Source of the DNA: Candidatus Krumholzibacteriia bacterium
GTDB lineage: Bacteria > Krumholzibacteriota > Krumholzibacteriia > LZORAL124-64-63
Direction: 5' to 3'
DNA: 14,069 nucleotides
NCBI GenBank assembly: GCA_030590265.1
Contig: JAUUYW010000047.1
Span: 1 to 14,069, forward strand
The notes under the pieces were generated by a model. It saw nothing but the letters and a program-made list of their open reading frames with translations, ran no database searches and was not told the origin of the DNA. The position numbers were made by a program, and so were the translations under genes. Shown here in pieces: positions 1 through 6,828 of this stretch. Position 1 is the first letter of the stretch. Each line of letters starts with the position of its first letter.

Positions 1-726
1 CAGGTGGATGTGCAGACCAGTGCCCATGCGGCTGCAGATTCCTTCCAACAATTCCAGGGTTCGTTCTTCCAGAGTGAAGCTGGCGTGGGCTCCCACCAGA
101 CCCTTGAATTGGGTCACACCTGATGTGGGGTTGTCGGCGATTTTTTGCAGATAACGTTCGTTTTCTTCCAGGGTGATGTCGCGCTGGCCTTTGCCACCAC
201 GATCGGTCACTTCATAACAGAGACAGCCTCGCAGCCCCACTTCGGCGATGCCTTTTTCGATGCGGTCCAGGCTGCCACCCACAGCAGCGAGGCTGGCATG
301 ATGGTCAAAGACCAGAGTGGTTCCGCAACGCACCGCATCCCAACTGCCGGCCAGGGCGCTGAGGTAAGTTGCTTCGGCGTCGAGACTGCGATCCAGGGGC
401 CACCAGATTTCGGTGAGGATGTCGGTGAATGTATCCAGAGGTACCTTGGGCAGGGGCATACCGGCAGCCAGGGAGGCGTACATGTGGCCGTGAGCATTGA
501 TGTTGCCCGGCATGATCGTTACGCCCTGCAGGTCGTTGACCTCTTCACCTGGCTGAGGCTCCAGGTCCGGGCCCCGCTCAACGATTCGTTCGCCTTGGAT
601 GCGCAGATCGGCGCGCTCCACTTTTGGTTGTGGTTCGGCACCCATTTCGGCAGGGAAATAATCCAGAACGTTGCAGTTTTTCAGCAGAAGTCCCTTGCCC
701 GTGTTTTTGGCACCTGAGTGGCTCAC
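1..726 (-). CDS. ssnA: SsnA-like amidohydrolase, N-terminal part (runs off left edge)
   Basis: The minus-strand reading frame is open for 242 codons and leaves the window, so the C-terminal half is missing. I start it at GTG (726-724) because a perfect AGGAGG lies about 6 bases upstream. After a beta-rich N-terminal subdomain comes the amidohydrolase signature M-P-G-N-I-N-A-H-G-H (His79 and His81, the first metal-ligand pair). Next are W-W-P-L-D-R, F-D-H-H-A-S and C-Y-E-V-T-D-R, which resemble E. coli SsnA segment by segment. L-H-I-H-L, holding the next conserved histidines, sits at the very edge. The family belongs to the cyclic-amidine/aminohydrolase superfamily (cytosine deaminase, chlorohydrolase) and is cytosolic and metal dependent. 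SsnA is often linked to purine catabolism, but its substrate is unproven. Nothing else here is a purine gene, so the substrate cannot be inferred. It is transcribed divergently from the barrel-protein gene. Confidence 0.88.
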   Translation of the reverse strand, partial: MSHSGAKNTGKGLLLKNCNVLDYFPAEMGAEPQPKVERADLRIQGERIVERGPDLEPQPGEEVNDLQGVTIMPGNINAHGHMYASLAAGMPLPKVPLDTFTDILTEIWWPLDRSLDAEATYLSALAGSWDAVRCGTTLVFDHHASLAAVGGSLDRIEKGIAEVGLRGCLCYEVTDRGGKGQRDITLEENERYLQKIADNPTSGVTQFKGLVGAHASFTLEERTLELLEGICSRMGTGLHIHL

Positions 727-863
727 TATGATCCTCCTGTTAAAACCAAATGGCGATCCGAAATCCTGATGGAAACCCTGGCCAAACTTCTGGCTGGGTT
801 ATCAACCGAATGTGTATTGCCAAATCTAACACATGGCGCTGAGAATGCTGGAAAAATGTTGGA

Positions 864-885
864 ATATCATTGGCATATCATTGGC
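864..885. repeat. perfect 11-bp tandem direct repeat
   Basis: ATATCATTGGC occurs twice with no gap, at 864-874 and 875-885. The 11-base period puts both copies on one face of the helix. The second copy abuts the -35 position of the promoter proposed at 886-914. This geometry is typical of tandem half-sites for OmpR/PhoB-type response regulators, but the protein that binds it is unknown. Confidence 0.6.
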
Positions 886-914
886 TTGTACCCATTGGGG
901 GTGTTTGTTAAAAT
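886..914 (+). promoter_or_regulatory. candidate extended -10 promoter for the barrel-protein gene
   Basis: TTGTAC (886-891) is a weak -35. It is followed by a 17-base spacer and TAAAAT (909-914), which is preceded by TG one base away, so it reads as an extended -10. Transcription would start near 921 and give a leader of about 85 bases before the TTG start at 1007. This was found by eye only. The perfect TTGACA at 919-924 has no -10 behind it. Confidence 0.4.
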
Positions 915-1006
915 ACAATTGACAGCGGGGTTCTGGACTTTCAGCAGAACGCAGAGAAGCCATTGCCAAAGTTAAAGACCAAAAGCTCCAGTTAAAGGAA
1001 AATCAA

Positions 1007-1486
1007 TTGAAGAAAATGCAGGTCAGTTTTGTTGCCCTTTTGATTCTGGGGTTTTTGATTTCATATTCCGGCATTGCTTCGGCCAAAACCTGGGCCGGCC
1101 GCGAAGAGCGGAACCTGGGGTTGGCCGTGCACGCCTCTTTCCCATATGCTGAATTTGGAGATGAACACAAAACGGGTTGGGGTGTATCCGGAATCTTCGA
1201 TTACCCTCTAATTCCCCTGATCGACCTGACTGCAGATGTAGGCTACACCCACTACTCAAAAGCCAACGACGGTGGCGGAGTGGATGTTTGGAATCTGGTT
1301 TTTGGGGCACGCTTTGCCCTGGGAGTTTTCTTCATGGGTGGGGAAACCGGTTATTTCACCTATGTGGAAGAGTGGAGTTATGTGCCCAGCATGGGCTTGC
1401 GATTTGGAGCCTTTGAAGGGGGCATCCGCTACAAATCGGTCCACGGTGCCAGTTGGACCACTTTGCGATTTGGATACTACTTCTGA
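1007..1486 (+). CDS. small exported protein, putative outer-membrane beta-barrel
   Basis: This encodes 159 residues. The start is TTG at 1007 because AAAGGA ends about 7 bases before it; an in-frame ATG at 1016 lacks well-spaced Shine-Dalgarno bases. Residues 1-26 form a Sec signal peptide: KK, then a hydrophobic core (about 8-24), then an A-S-A cleavage site before Lys27. The mature part is rich in Gly, Tyr, Phe and Trp and alternates polar and hydrophobic residues in short strands (for example D-L-T-A-D-V-G-Y-T-H-Y and S-M-G-L-R-F-G-A-F-E-G-G-I-R-Y). It ends in L-R-F-G-Y-Y-F, with the terminal aromatic residue used for BAM-dependent outer-membrane insertion. At about 133 mature residues it would be a small eight-strand-type barrel. 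I do not recognise a named family, and no function is assigned. The TonB-domain lipoprotein gene follows 124 bases downstream on the same strand. Confidence 0.75.
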   Translation: MKKMQVSFVALLILGFLISYSGIASAKTWAGREERNLGLAVHASFPYAEFGDEHKTGWGVSGIFDYPLIPLIDLTADVGYTHYSKANDGGGVDVWNLVFGARFALGVFFMGGETGYFTYVEEWSYVPSMGLRFGAFEGGIRYKSVHGASWTTLRFGYYF

Positions 1487-1510
1487 TTTTCTATTCGTGA
1501 CCATGCCTGT

Positions 1511-1531
1511 TGACAAACTGTGACAGTTGTC
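1511..1531 (+). promoter_or_regulatory. bulged inverted repeat between the barrel and TonB-domain genes
   Basis: GACAAACTG (1512-1520), TGA, CAGTTGTC (1524-1531) can pair with a single bulged base. The same bases also read as two loosely similar 10-mers starting with TGACA. No T-run follows, so it is not an obvious terminator. A second small stem (GAGGT/ACCTC, 1547-1561) lies just downstream. Either could attenuate or stabilise the transcript; the evidence is weak. Confidence 0.2.
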
Positions 1532-1610
1532 GGCCGCGGTTGGTTTGAGGTGCAGAACCTCTCTGTCGGCGCGGATCAATCGGTTCAATAGAGATGAAAG
1601 GAATGAAAAC

Positions 1611-2063
1611 ATGTTGCGGTATCGTTTGTTGTTGGTCCTGGCCCTGGGTATTTTGGTTTTGGGGATGATGGTTTCCATTGGTTGCCAGGCTGAATCTCCG
1701 GTGGAGGATGAGGCTGTTGCCGGAGGACTGATTGAAGGTGACAGACCATATCTGGCCAATGAAAAATCAGACCAGGTGGCGGAAGAAATTGCTGAAGATT
1801 TGAAGGAACCAAATTTAACTTTTTGGGCCAAACCCCACTATCCGGAAAAATGCCGGAAGCAAGGCATTGCCGGGAGCGTTCATGTGAAAATTTTGGTGAA
1901 TGACCAAGGTGCTGTGGTGGAAGCTGAAGTGATGGATGGACCGGAATGTCTGCGGGAGTCAGCTTTGGCAGCGGCAAGAAAATGCCGCTTTGTTCCTGCC
2001 ACGAGGGCGGGGAAGCCGGTGGATGCCTGGGTTGTTATTCCTTATGAATTCAAATTGCAGTAG
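1611..2063 (+). CDS. small lipoprotein with a TonB C-terminal domain
   Basis: This encodes 150 residues. I take the ATG at 1611, behind AAAGGA at about 8 bases, and not the upstream in-frame ATG at 1527: the upstream extension is non-hydrophobic and would bury the signal sequence. Residues 4-24 form a hydrophobic lipoprotein signal ending S-I-G-Cys25, a slightly atypical lipobox. An acidic linker (about 28-67) follows. From about residue 72 comes a TonB-family C-terminal domain: H-Y-P-E-K-C-R-K-Q-G-I-A-G-S-V-H-V-K-I-L-V-N-D-Q-G, A-L-A-A-A-R-K-C-R-F-V-P-A and V-V-I-P-Y-E-F. This fold normally energises TonB-dependent receptors or occurs in TonB-like periplasmic proteins. The usual transmembrane anchor plus proline-rich spacer is absent. 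Three cysteines (81, 113, 125) lie in the domain. The role is unknown; contact with the neighbouring barrel protein is possible but inferred. Confidence 0.82.
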   Translation: MLRYRLLLVLALGILVLGMMVSIGCQAESPVEDEAVAGGLIEGDRPYLANEKSDQVAEEIAEDLKEPNLTFWAKPHYPEKCRKQGIAGSVHVKILVNDQGAVVEAEVMDGPECLRESALAAARKCRFVPATRAGKPVDAWVVIPYEFKLQ

Positions 2064-2070
2064 TAACAAG

Positions 2071-2101
2071 AGAGCCCCAGGCCAAATCGACCTGGGGCTC
2101 T
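2071..2101. terminator. hairpin between convergent genes
   Basis: AGAGCCCCAGG (2071-2081) pairs perfectly with CCTGGGGCTCT (2091-2101) over a 9-base loop. The hairpin lies 7 bases after the plus-strand stop and 22 bases after the minus-strand operon's stop. On the plus strand it is followed by an A-run (2102-2110), not a T-run. On the minus strand the T-run precedes the stem. It therefore lacks a canonical U-tract on either strand but is well placed to end both transcripts. Confidence 0.6.
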
Positions 2102-2123
2102 ATAAAAAAAGAATTCAAAAGGA

Positions 2124-3164
2124 CTATTCGGCCTTCAACTCATCCAGACTTTTGAAAATGTTTTTCGTGGTGTATTCGGTGACCAGCCAGATGGAAGTAT
2201 CATTGGAAGTGCGCATGTAAGTGCCCGCAGTCACGCTATCTGATGCTTCCCGGCTACTGCCGAATTCCAAAACCAATTGGCTGCCGTCATGACGGTTCAA
2301 AGTCAGTTTTCGACTGGGATTGTCCAGCCCGTACTGCTCTGCCGAAACCGCCGGATCAGCCACATCATTGGCTCGAATGCGCACCCCGGAATTCAAAACA
2401 CCATCGATTTTGGTTTTGGCCAATTCGGTGGCAACCTTTCCATCGAGCAGCCATTCCCAGGTGGTGCGGTCGGTGGTTGCTTCGGTGCCTTCTGCAGCAC
2501 CCTCGGCCGGTTCAACCAAGCTGAACTGCTTGCTGAATACCAGGATTTGCTCGCCATCGACAATGGTCATCCAGTCGATATCCTGACTGTTTTCCTGAAC
2601 CACTTGCAGCTCCAGGAAATGTTGATTTTTGGGCTTTTCAGGATCGCCATAAATACCCATATGGGACAGCATGCCGGCTTGGCTCAGGTACACCTTATTG
2701 GAGTCGGCCAACCGCATGAAATTACCGGCAAATCCTTCAGGCGATTGTCCCAACTTCACCGCAAAGACTTCCGTTCCCGAAAGGTCCCGGCCGCGCACGG
2801 TGATGGCCTGGTCATCCAGGAGCCCATAATCGCCGAGCACACTTTGGTTGTCCGAACGGAACTCACCCGCAAGGTTGCTGAAGCCACGCAACAAGGAGTC
2901 GACGCGCTGCTGGTTGGCCTGGGTATTGAAGTACGATTCAACGATCCAGCCGTCGGGGCCATTGACCAGCACCACGGTATCGTCCCCGGTTCCATAGCCA
3001 ATGCTGACGCGGCCAATATTTTCCGCGTTCAATTCCCCATCAAAAAGCAGGGCGGTAGCCGAGCTGCTGGTGGCCTTTTCGTGTTTGGCTTTTTGCAACA
3101 TGCTGATGCCGAAAAGAATCAACAGAACGGCGCCCAAAATAATCAGATTTTTGGTTTTGATCAT
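2124..3164 (-). CDS. DUF4340 domain-containing membrane-anchored protein
   Basis: This encodes 346 residues, starting at ATG 3164 with AAAGGA about 8 bases upstream. An uncleaved N-terminal transmembrane segment (about 7-24, N-L-I-I-L-G-A-V-L-L-I-L-F-G-I) leaves the remainder outside the cytoplasm. DUF4340 hallmarks follow: a V-V-L-V-N-G-P-D-G-W-I-V strand pair, then V-D-S-L-L-R-G-F-S-N-L, then Y-G-L-L-D-D-Q-A-I-T-V, then F-M-R-L-A-D-S-N-K-V-Y-L. A second partial copy of the pattern appears at Y-G-L-D-N-P-S-R-K-L-T-L. A short acidic/Thr-rich insertion (E-P-A-E-G-A-A-E-G-T-E-A-T-T) lies near residue 220. The family has no established biochemical activity. It is recurrently the last gene after GldG-type ABC accessory genes, as here (15 bases after the GldG-like gene). 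It is inferred to be a periplasmic subunit of that ABC complex. Confidence 0.88.
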   Translation of the reverse strand: MIKTKNLIILGAVLLILFGISMLQKAKHEKATSSSATALLFDGELNAENIGRVSIGYGTGDDTVVLVNGPDGWIVESYFNTQANQQRVDSLLRGFSNLAGEFRSDNQSVLGDYGLLDDQAITVRGRDLSGTEVFAVKLGQSPEGFAGNFMRLADSNKVYLSQAGMLSHMGIYGDPEKPKNQHFLELQVVQENSQDIDWMTIVDGEQILVFSKQFSLVEPAEGAAEGTEATTDRTTWEWLLDGKVATELAKTKIDGVLNSGVRIRANDVADPAVSAEQYGLDNPSRKLTLNRHDGSQLVLEFGSSREASDSVTAGTYMRTSNDTSIWLVTEYTTKNIFKSLDELKAE

Positions 3165-3179
3165 GATGTTCGTCCTTTC

Positions 3180-4943
3180 TTAACGGCGACCGGCCGCGGC
3201 TTGGTGGGTGATGGACTGCCGGTAAGTGGCAGCCTCTTTGCGTCGCATGGCTGCCCGGGTGATTCCCACTGCGGTGAGGATGATGGGAACCAGGAAAATG
3301 GCAACAAAACGCCAGAACAGCTTGGTGCCGGCTTCCACCGGTTTGAGAACCCGGTTGGTCAGGGTCTTGGAGCGGATGCTCAGCAAATCCTGACTGCCGG
3401 CCAGGTAGTCCACGGCGTTCAGCAACAGCAGGGCATTTTGAGGAGCGGCGATGACACCGTCGTCAAACATCTTGGCGCTACCGATGACCAGCAGCTGGCC
3501 CGCAGCGGGAGTCACCGGAGCCGGGTCCGCAGGCGAGGCAGGAGGTTCTTCACCGTCAGCAGGGGGAGCGACGGGCCAGGCGGGAATGGGTTGGCCGGCA
3601 AAAGTATCGGGGAACTGTCCTTCCACCAAAACGGCCAGAGGTTGGGCGCCCAGCATGGTCTTGCCCTGGGGATTGAACAAACTGCCGGGCAATCGTCCTT
3701 CGCTGAAAGGTTCACTCCAGACATTGTCGCTGCTGTGGATCAGGTTGGTCGCTTGCAGGCCGTTTCCTTGCAAGATGGCTTCGTCGCTGGTCACAGGTGT
3801 TCCCCATAGGAAGAAGACCTGGGCAATGCGGTTGGTCAGCCCGGAGTTCTGATCCATCTGGGATTCAGGCACCTTGATTTGCATGGGAAGTTTGACCGGC
3901 TCACTTGTTTGCATGCGCAGGCCGCCAAGGTTCACTTCCCGGGGCAAGTCGATCACTTCCATGTTCAGATCCATGAAATGATCCTGTCCCAGGTTGATTC
4001 CGATTTGAGCCAGCATGACTTCCAACCCTGTTTCCACAGGTTGGGCGCTGATATCCCAGCCGCGACCACCCTGGGCGGGACTGTATCCATACTCGTGAGC
4101 CTGCACGCCCATGATCACCGGCACACCACGTTGCAGTGTGCGGTTGATTTCATAAACCTGGCGCTGATTCAAGGCCGTGGTGGCCATGACGATCAAGGCG
4201 CTGGCATCATCGGGAACCAGAGATTCCGGAGTGAGCTCCACGTTGACCGCTTCGTAGTGACCCTGGCCAAGCAGGTCGCTGATGCGGCCGTACATGGGTT
4301 GGGGTTCGGGCGGTTGCATGCCCTGCTGCATGTACATCATGGCCAACTGTTGATCGATTTCCTTCTTGGGACCAAAGACCGCAATCTTGGGTTGGCCCAC
4401 GCGGGTCAATCGATACACCGGACCGATGATGTCCTGCTCCAAAGCTGGCAGTGATTGGGGCAGAACCTGGGGCAAAACCTCTTCAGGTTTGTCCTTGTAG
4501 GCGATGGTGATGGCGCTCCAAATGCGCTTCAAATCGATTTGATCCTTCTCCATGGACCGCACCTGGAAAGGCTGCACTCCCTTGGCGCCGAGATTTTTTT
4601 GCATCTCCTCGTCGTCCTGGGGATTGTGCACCGAATATTGAAGCATGCCCTCGGATACCTGCGCAAAGTTGCGCATCTGTTCGGAGATGTCGCGCTCCAG
4701 GTTTTTGAACTGGTTGGGCATCATTTCCGCGGATGAGATGTAAAGTTTGACCTGAACCGGAACCTGCAAATCCTGAAGGATGCGCGCGGCGGCCGGACTC
4801 ATGGTGAACAGGCGGTCACTGGTCATATCCACCCGAGCACCATTGAGATTGCTCAGAACGGAAATAACCAGAAAGACAATGGCCGTCAGCAGGATAGAAA
4901 CCACTGCAAAGGTCAGCCGGAAGTTGTTGCGTTTGCTGCTCAT
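3180..4943 (-). CDS. GldG-family ABC transporter accessory protein
   Basis: This encodes 587 residues. The ATG at 4943 comes one base after the permease stop, so translation is probably coupled. A transmembrane segment at about 9-31 is followed by the GldG N-terminal signature D-R-L-F-T-M-S-P-A-A-A-R-I-L-Q-D-L-Q-V-P-V-Q-V-K-L-Y-I-S. A large extracytoplasmic domain of the ABC_transp_aux type continues to about residue 545. It contains a Pro/Ala/Glu-rich linker near residues 455-480 before L-L-V-I-G-S-A-K-M-F-D-D-G. A second transmembrane helix (about 550-570) ends in a basic cytoplasmic tail. In Flavobacteria GldG works with GldA and GldF in gliding and type IX secretion; outside gliders the substrate is unknown. 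The domain resembles a catalytically silent thioredoxin/GATase-like receptor. I leave the symbol blank because orthology to gldG cannot be shown by eye. Confidence 0.88.
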   Translation of the reverse strand: MSSKRNNFRLTFAVVSILLTAIVFLVISVLSNLNGARVDMTSDRLFTMSPAAARILQDLQVPVQVKLYISSAEMMPNQFKNLERDISEQMRNFAQVSEGMLQYSVHNPQDDEEMQKNLGAKGVQPFQVRSMEKDQIDLKRIWSAITIAYKDKPEEVLPQVLPQSLPALEQDIIGPVYRLTRVGQPKIAVFGPKKEIDQQLAMMYMQQGMQPPEPQPMYGRISDLLGQGHYEAVNVELTPESLVPDDASALIVMATTALNQRQVYEINRTLQRGVPVIMGVQAHEYGYSPAQGGRGWDISAQPVETGLEVMLAQIGINLGQDHFMDLNMEVIDLPREVNLGGLRMQTSEPVKLPMQIKVPESQMDQNSGLTNRIAQVFFLWGTPVTSDEAILQGNGLQATNLIHSSDNVWSEPFSEGRLPGSLFNPQGKTMLGAQPLAVLVEGQFPDTFAGQPIPAWPVAPPADGEEPPASPADPAPVTPAAGQLLVIGSAKMFDDGVIAAPQNALLLLNAVDYLAGSQDLLSIRSKTLTNRVLKPVEAGTKLFWRFVAIFLVPIILTAVGITRAAMRRKEAATYRQSITHQAAAGRR

Positions 4944-4944
4944 A

Positions 4945-5670
4945 TTAATACTTCCTTCCTTCCAGCCAGACGGTGTTGAGCGTGAGGAATAATCCGCTCA
5001 AGCCCAGGAAGTAAGCCAGATCACCCAAGGTGATAACTCCCCGTTGCATCATGTTGTAATGAGCGGACAAACCGAGGTATTTCTGGACAAACGAGCCCAG
5101 GCCGGAAATCCAGCCGTCGCCAATTTCGGCCACAAAACTCAGACCTGCGATGTAGATCATGGCACAAACTACCACACCTAAAATCACGGCGGAAATCTGG
5201 TCGCGAACCAAACCACTGGTGAAGGTTCCGATGGCCAGGAATAGGCCACCCACCAAAGCTGCGCCGATGTAACCGCTGACCATGGTGCCCACATCAGGAT
5301 TGCCAAGGGCCATGACCATGAGGGGCAATGGCAAGGTGCCCGCCAAAGCCACCAGATAAAAGGCGTAGGCGGCCAGGTATTTGCCCAGCATGACTTCCCG
5401 GGTGCTGACAGGCAGCGTCATCAGCAATTCAAAAGTTCCCAGTCGTTTGTCTTCGGCCCACAGACGCATGCTGATGGCGGGCACAAAGAGGATCAGCGTC
5501 AAAGGCAGGGTGCCAAAGAACATGCGCAAATCCGCCATGTTGCTGATGAAAAAACTGGTCATGTACAACACGGAGTTGAGCATCAAAAAGGCAATAATGA
5601 AAATGTAGGCAATGGGGCTGTTGAAGTAGGCCCCAAACTCCCGTCGGAAGATTGTCTTGGTTCCATTCAT
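4945..5670 (-). CDS. ABC-2 type transporter permease (GldF-like)
   Basis: This encodes 241 residues, starting at ATG 5670, one base after the ATPase stop. It opens with the ABC-2 permease signature F-R-R-E-F-G-A-Y-F-N-S-P-I-A-Y-I-F, followed by about six membrane spans (roughly 19-40, 52-70, 100-122, 130-152, 160-180, 213-234). Between spans 2 and 3 lies the coupling segment M-R-L-W-A-E-D-K-R-L-G-T-F-E-L-L-M-T-L-P-V-S-T-R-E, which contacts the ATPase in this family. Its length matches GldF-like permeases. It is a half-size inner-membrane subunit, so a working transporter would need a dimer, or a heterodimer with the GldG-like protein's helices. No substrate can be inferred. Confidence 0.9.
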   Translation of the reverse strand: MNGTKTIFRREFGAYFNSPIAYIFIIAFLMLNSVLYMTSFFISNMADLRMFFGTLPLTLILFVPAISMRLWAEDKRLGTFELLMTLPVSTREVMLGKYLAAYAFYLVALAGTLPLPLMVMALGNPDVGTMVSGYIGAALVGGLFLAIGTFTSGLVRDQISAVILGVVVCAMIYIAGLSFVAEIGDGWISGLGSFVQKYLGLSAHYNMMQRGVITLGDLAYFLGLSGLFLTLNTVWLEGRKY

Positions 5671-5671
5671 G

Positions 5672-6616
5672 CTAAGCCACCCCCTTTTGGGATCGTTGGA
5701 TGAAGGAAATGAAGGTGTCCTCCAATGAGTAGGGTGCTTCGCTCAATTCTTTCAGTTGCCAGCCATGCTCGGCAGCCAGACCGACCAGGGCACTCACCAG
5801 GTCAGTGTCGAATTTGGCGCGCACTTCGAATCGACAACCAGTGGCCACCGAAAGAGGCTTGATGGCTTCAACTGCGTTGAGAGATCCCAGAGCGGTTTCC
5901 ACCGAGGAGGTGTCCTGGTCCACCGCGAAATAAACACGGTTGGTGACCATGGCTTCGCGGGTGATGTCGTTGATGTTGCCGTCGGCGATGAGACGACCCT
6001 CGTTGATGATCACCACCCGGTCGGTCACAGGTTTGACTTCCTGCAGAATGTGCGTGGAAAAGATGATGGTTTTTTTGCCGGCCAGGCTGCGAATGAGTTC
6101 GCGGATGCCCATGATTTGCAGAGGGTCGAGGCCGCTGGTGGGCTCGTCCAGAATCAGGATATCCGGATCGTGGATCAAGGCCTGGGCCAGGCCGGTGCGC
6201 TGCTTGAATCCCTTGGACAGTTCACCGATATTTTTTTTGTATTCGGTGACCAAACCGCAGGCTTCGATACACCATTGGAGGCGCTCGGAGAGCAGACCGC
6301 CGCTGAGGCCCCGGGCCTGACCGACGAATTTGAGATATTCGTGGACGTTCATGTCCAGATATAGGGGGACGTTTTCGGGCAGGTAGCCAATGCGCCGGCG
6401 CACGTCCAGCGGGTTCTCCAGGACATCGATCCCATCCACCGAAACGGTTCCCTGGTCAGCCGCCAGGAAGGTGGTGATGATCTTCATGGTCGTGCTCTTG
6501 CCGGCACCGTTGGGACCCAGAAAGCCCAGGATTTCGCCCTGGCCAATCTGGAACGATACGTCGTCGAGCGCGCGCATGGTCCCGAAGGATTTCGTGATTC
6601 CACGAACTTCGATCAT
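5672..6616 (-). CDS. ABC transporter ATP-binding protein (GldA-like)
   Basis: This encodes 314 residues. The ATG at 6616 has GAGGAG about 8 bases upstream. All nucleotide-binding motifs are present: Walker A G-P-N-G-A-G-K-S-T (34-42); a Q-loop region reading G-Y-L-P-E-N (77-82), with Glu where many families have Gln; signature L-S-K-G-F (133-137); Walker B I-L-I-L-D-E (153-158); D-loop S-G-L-D (161-164); H-loop His189. A C-terminal extension (about 220-314) of the kind seen in GldA/CcmA-type ATPases ends the protein. The signature and G-Y-L-P-E-N-V-P-L-Y match the GldA-like branch of ABC-2 exporters. It is the first gene of the four-gene minus-strand operon and would drive the permease encoded next to it. 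Confidence 0.93.
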   Translation of the reverse strand: MIEVRGITKSFGTMRALDDVSFQIGQGEILGFLGPNGAGKSTTMKIITTFLAADQGTVSVDGIDVLENPLDVRRRIGYLPENVPLYLDMNVHEYLKFVGQARGLSGGLLSERLQWCIEACGLVTEYKKNIGELSKGFKQRTGLAQALIHDPDILILDEPTSGLDPLQIMGIRELIRSLAGKKTIIFSTHILQEVKPVTDRVVIINEGRLIADGNINDITREAMVTNRVYFAVDQDTSSVETALGSLNAVEAIKPLSVATGCRFEVRAKFDTDLVSALVGLAAEHGWQLKELSEAPYSLEDTFISFIQRSQKGVA

Positions 6617-6651
6617 TTAGAAGACTCCTCAGGGGTAGGAAATGGTTGATT

Positions 6652-6679
6652 AGGATAAGCGGCGCCAATATTAGCGCAA
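6652..6679 (-). promoter_or_regulatory. candidate promoter of the ABC/GldG operon
   Basis: Read on the minus strand, TTGCGC (6679-6674) is followed by a 16-base spacer and TATCCT (6657-6652), giving a leader of about 30 bases to the ATG at 6616. A competing pair, TTGCAG near 6697 with TAATAT near 6670, is equally weak. By-eye call only. Confidence 0.35.
6662..6677. repeat. 16-bp near-perfect palindrome in the divergent promoter region
   Basis: GCGC-C-AATATT-A-GCGC is a palindrome with one mismatched pair. It lies inside the spacer and over the -35 of the proposed minus-strand promoter, where a dimeric repressor would block transcription. GCAATTG also occurs twice, at 6676-6682 and 6693-6699. 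Operator function is inferred. Confidence 0.4.
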
Positions 6680-6828
6680 TTGGAGGCAAACTGCAATTGT
6701 GGACCTTAGTTCCAGATCTTTCCAGGATATTTCCCTCAAGGTAAATTGCCTTGCCTCCTCTTGCCCAAAAAGGTACTTTTAGCTGGTTGGTATCTAAGGC
6801 ATCAATTCGGGCATGTGGAGGCAAGACA

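Noticed and set aside
145..717. 190-codon open frame on the plus strand
   Set aside because: It lies opposite the SsnA-like coding frame, which has clear HGH and DHH motifs and a strong ribosome-binding site.
919..924. Perfect TTGACA -35 hexamer
   Set aside because: No acceptable -10 lies 16-18 bases downstream. The extended -10 at 909-914 is a better call.
718..975. 85-codon open frame in the left intergenic region
   Set aside because: It has no Shine-Dalgarno, would cover the promoter and tandem repeat, and its protein is unremarkable.
1510..1515. Second perfect TTGACA, before the TonB-domain gene
   Set aside because: The -10 position is GC-rich (around 1533-1538), so no promoter is supported.
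1527..1610. 28-codon N-terminal extension of the TonB-domain lipoprotein
   Set aside because: It would place charged residues before the lipoprotein signal, and the internal ATG at 1611 has a well-spaced AAAGGA.
1256..1831. 191-codon open frame on the minus strand
   Set aside because: It spans antisense over two plus-strand genes with signal peptides and good starts, and has no supporting features.
2277..3809. 510-codon open frame on the plus strand
   Set aside because: It runs antisense to two well-recognised genes (DUF4340 and GldG-like), lacks a Shine-Dalgarno and any recognisable domain, and is His/Gln/Gly-rich, as expected for the mirror of a GC-biased coding strand.
6751..6828. 26-codon N-terminal extension of the FGE-like lipoprotein
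   Set aside because: It would displace a textbook lipoprotein signal from the N-terminus; the ATG at 6829 has GGAGG at 7 bases.
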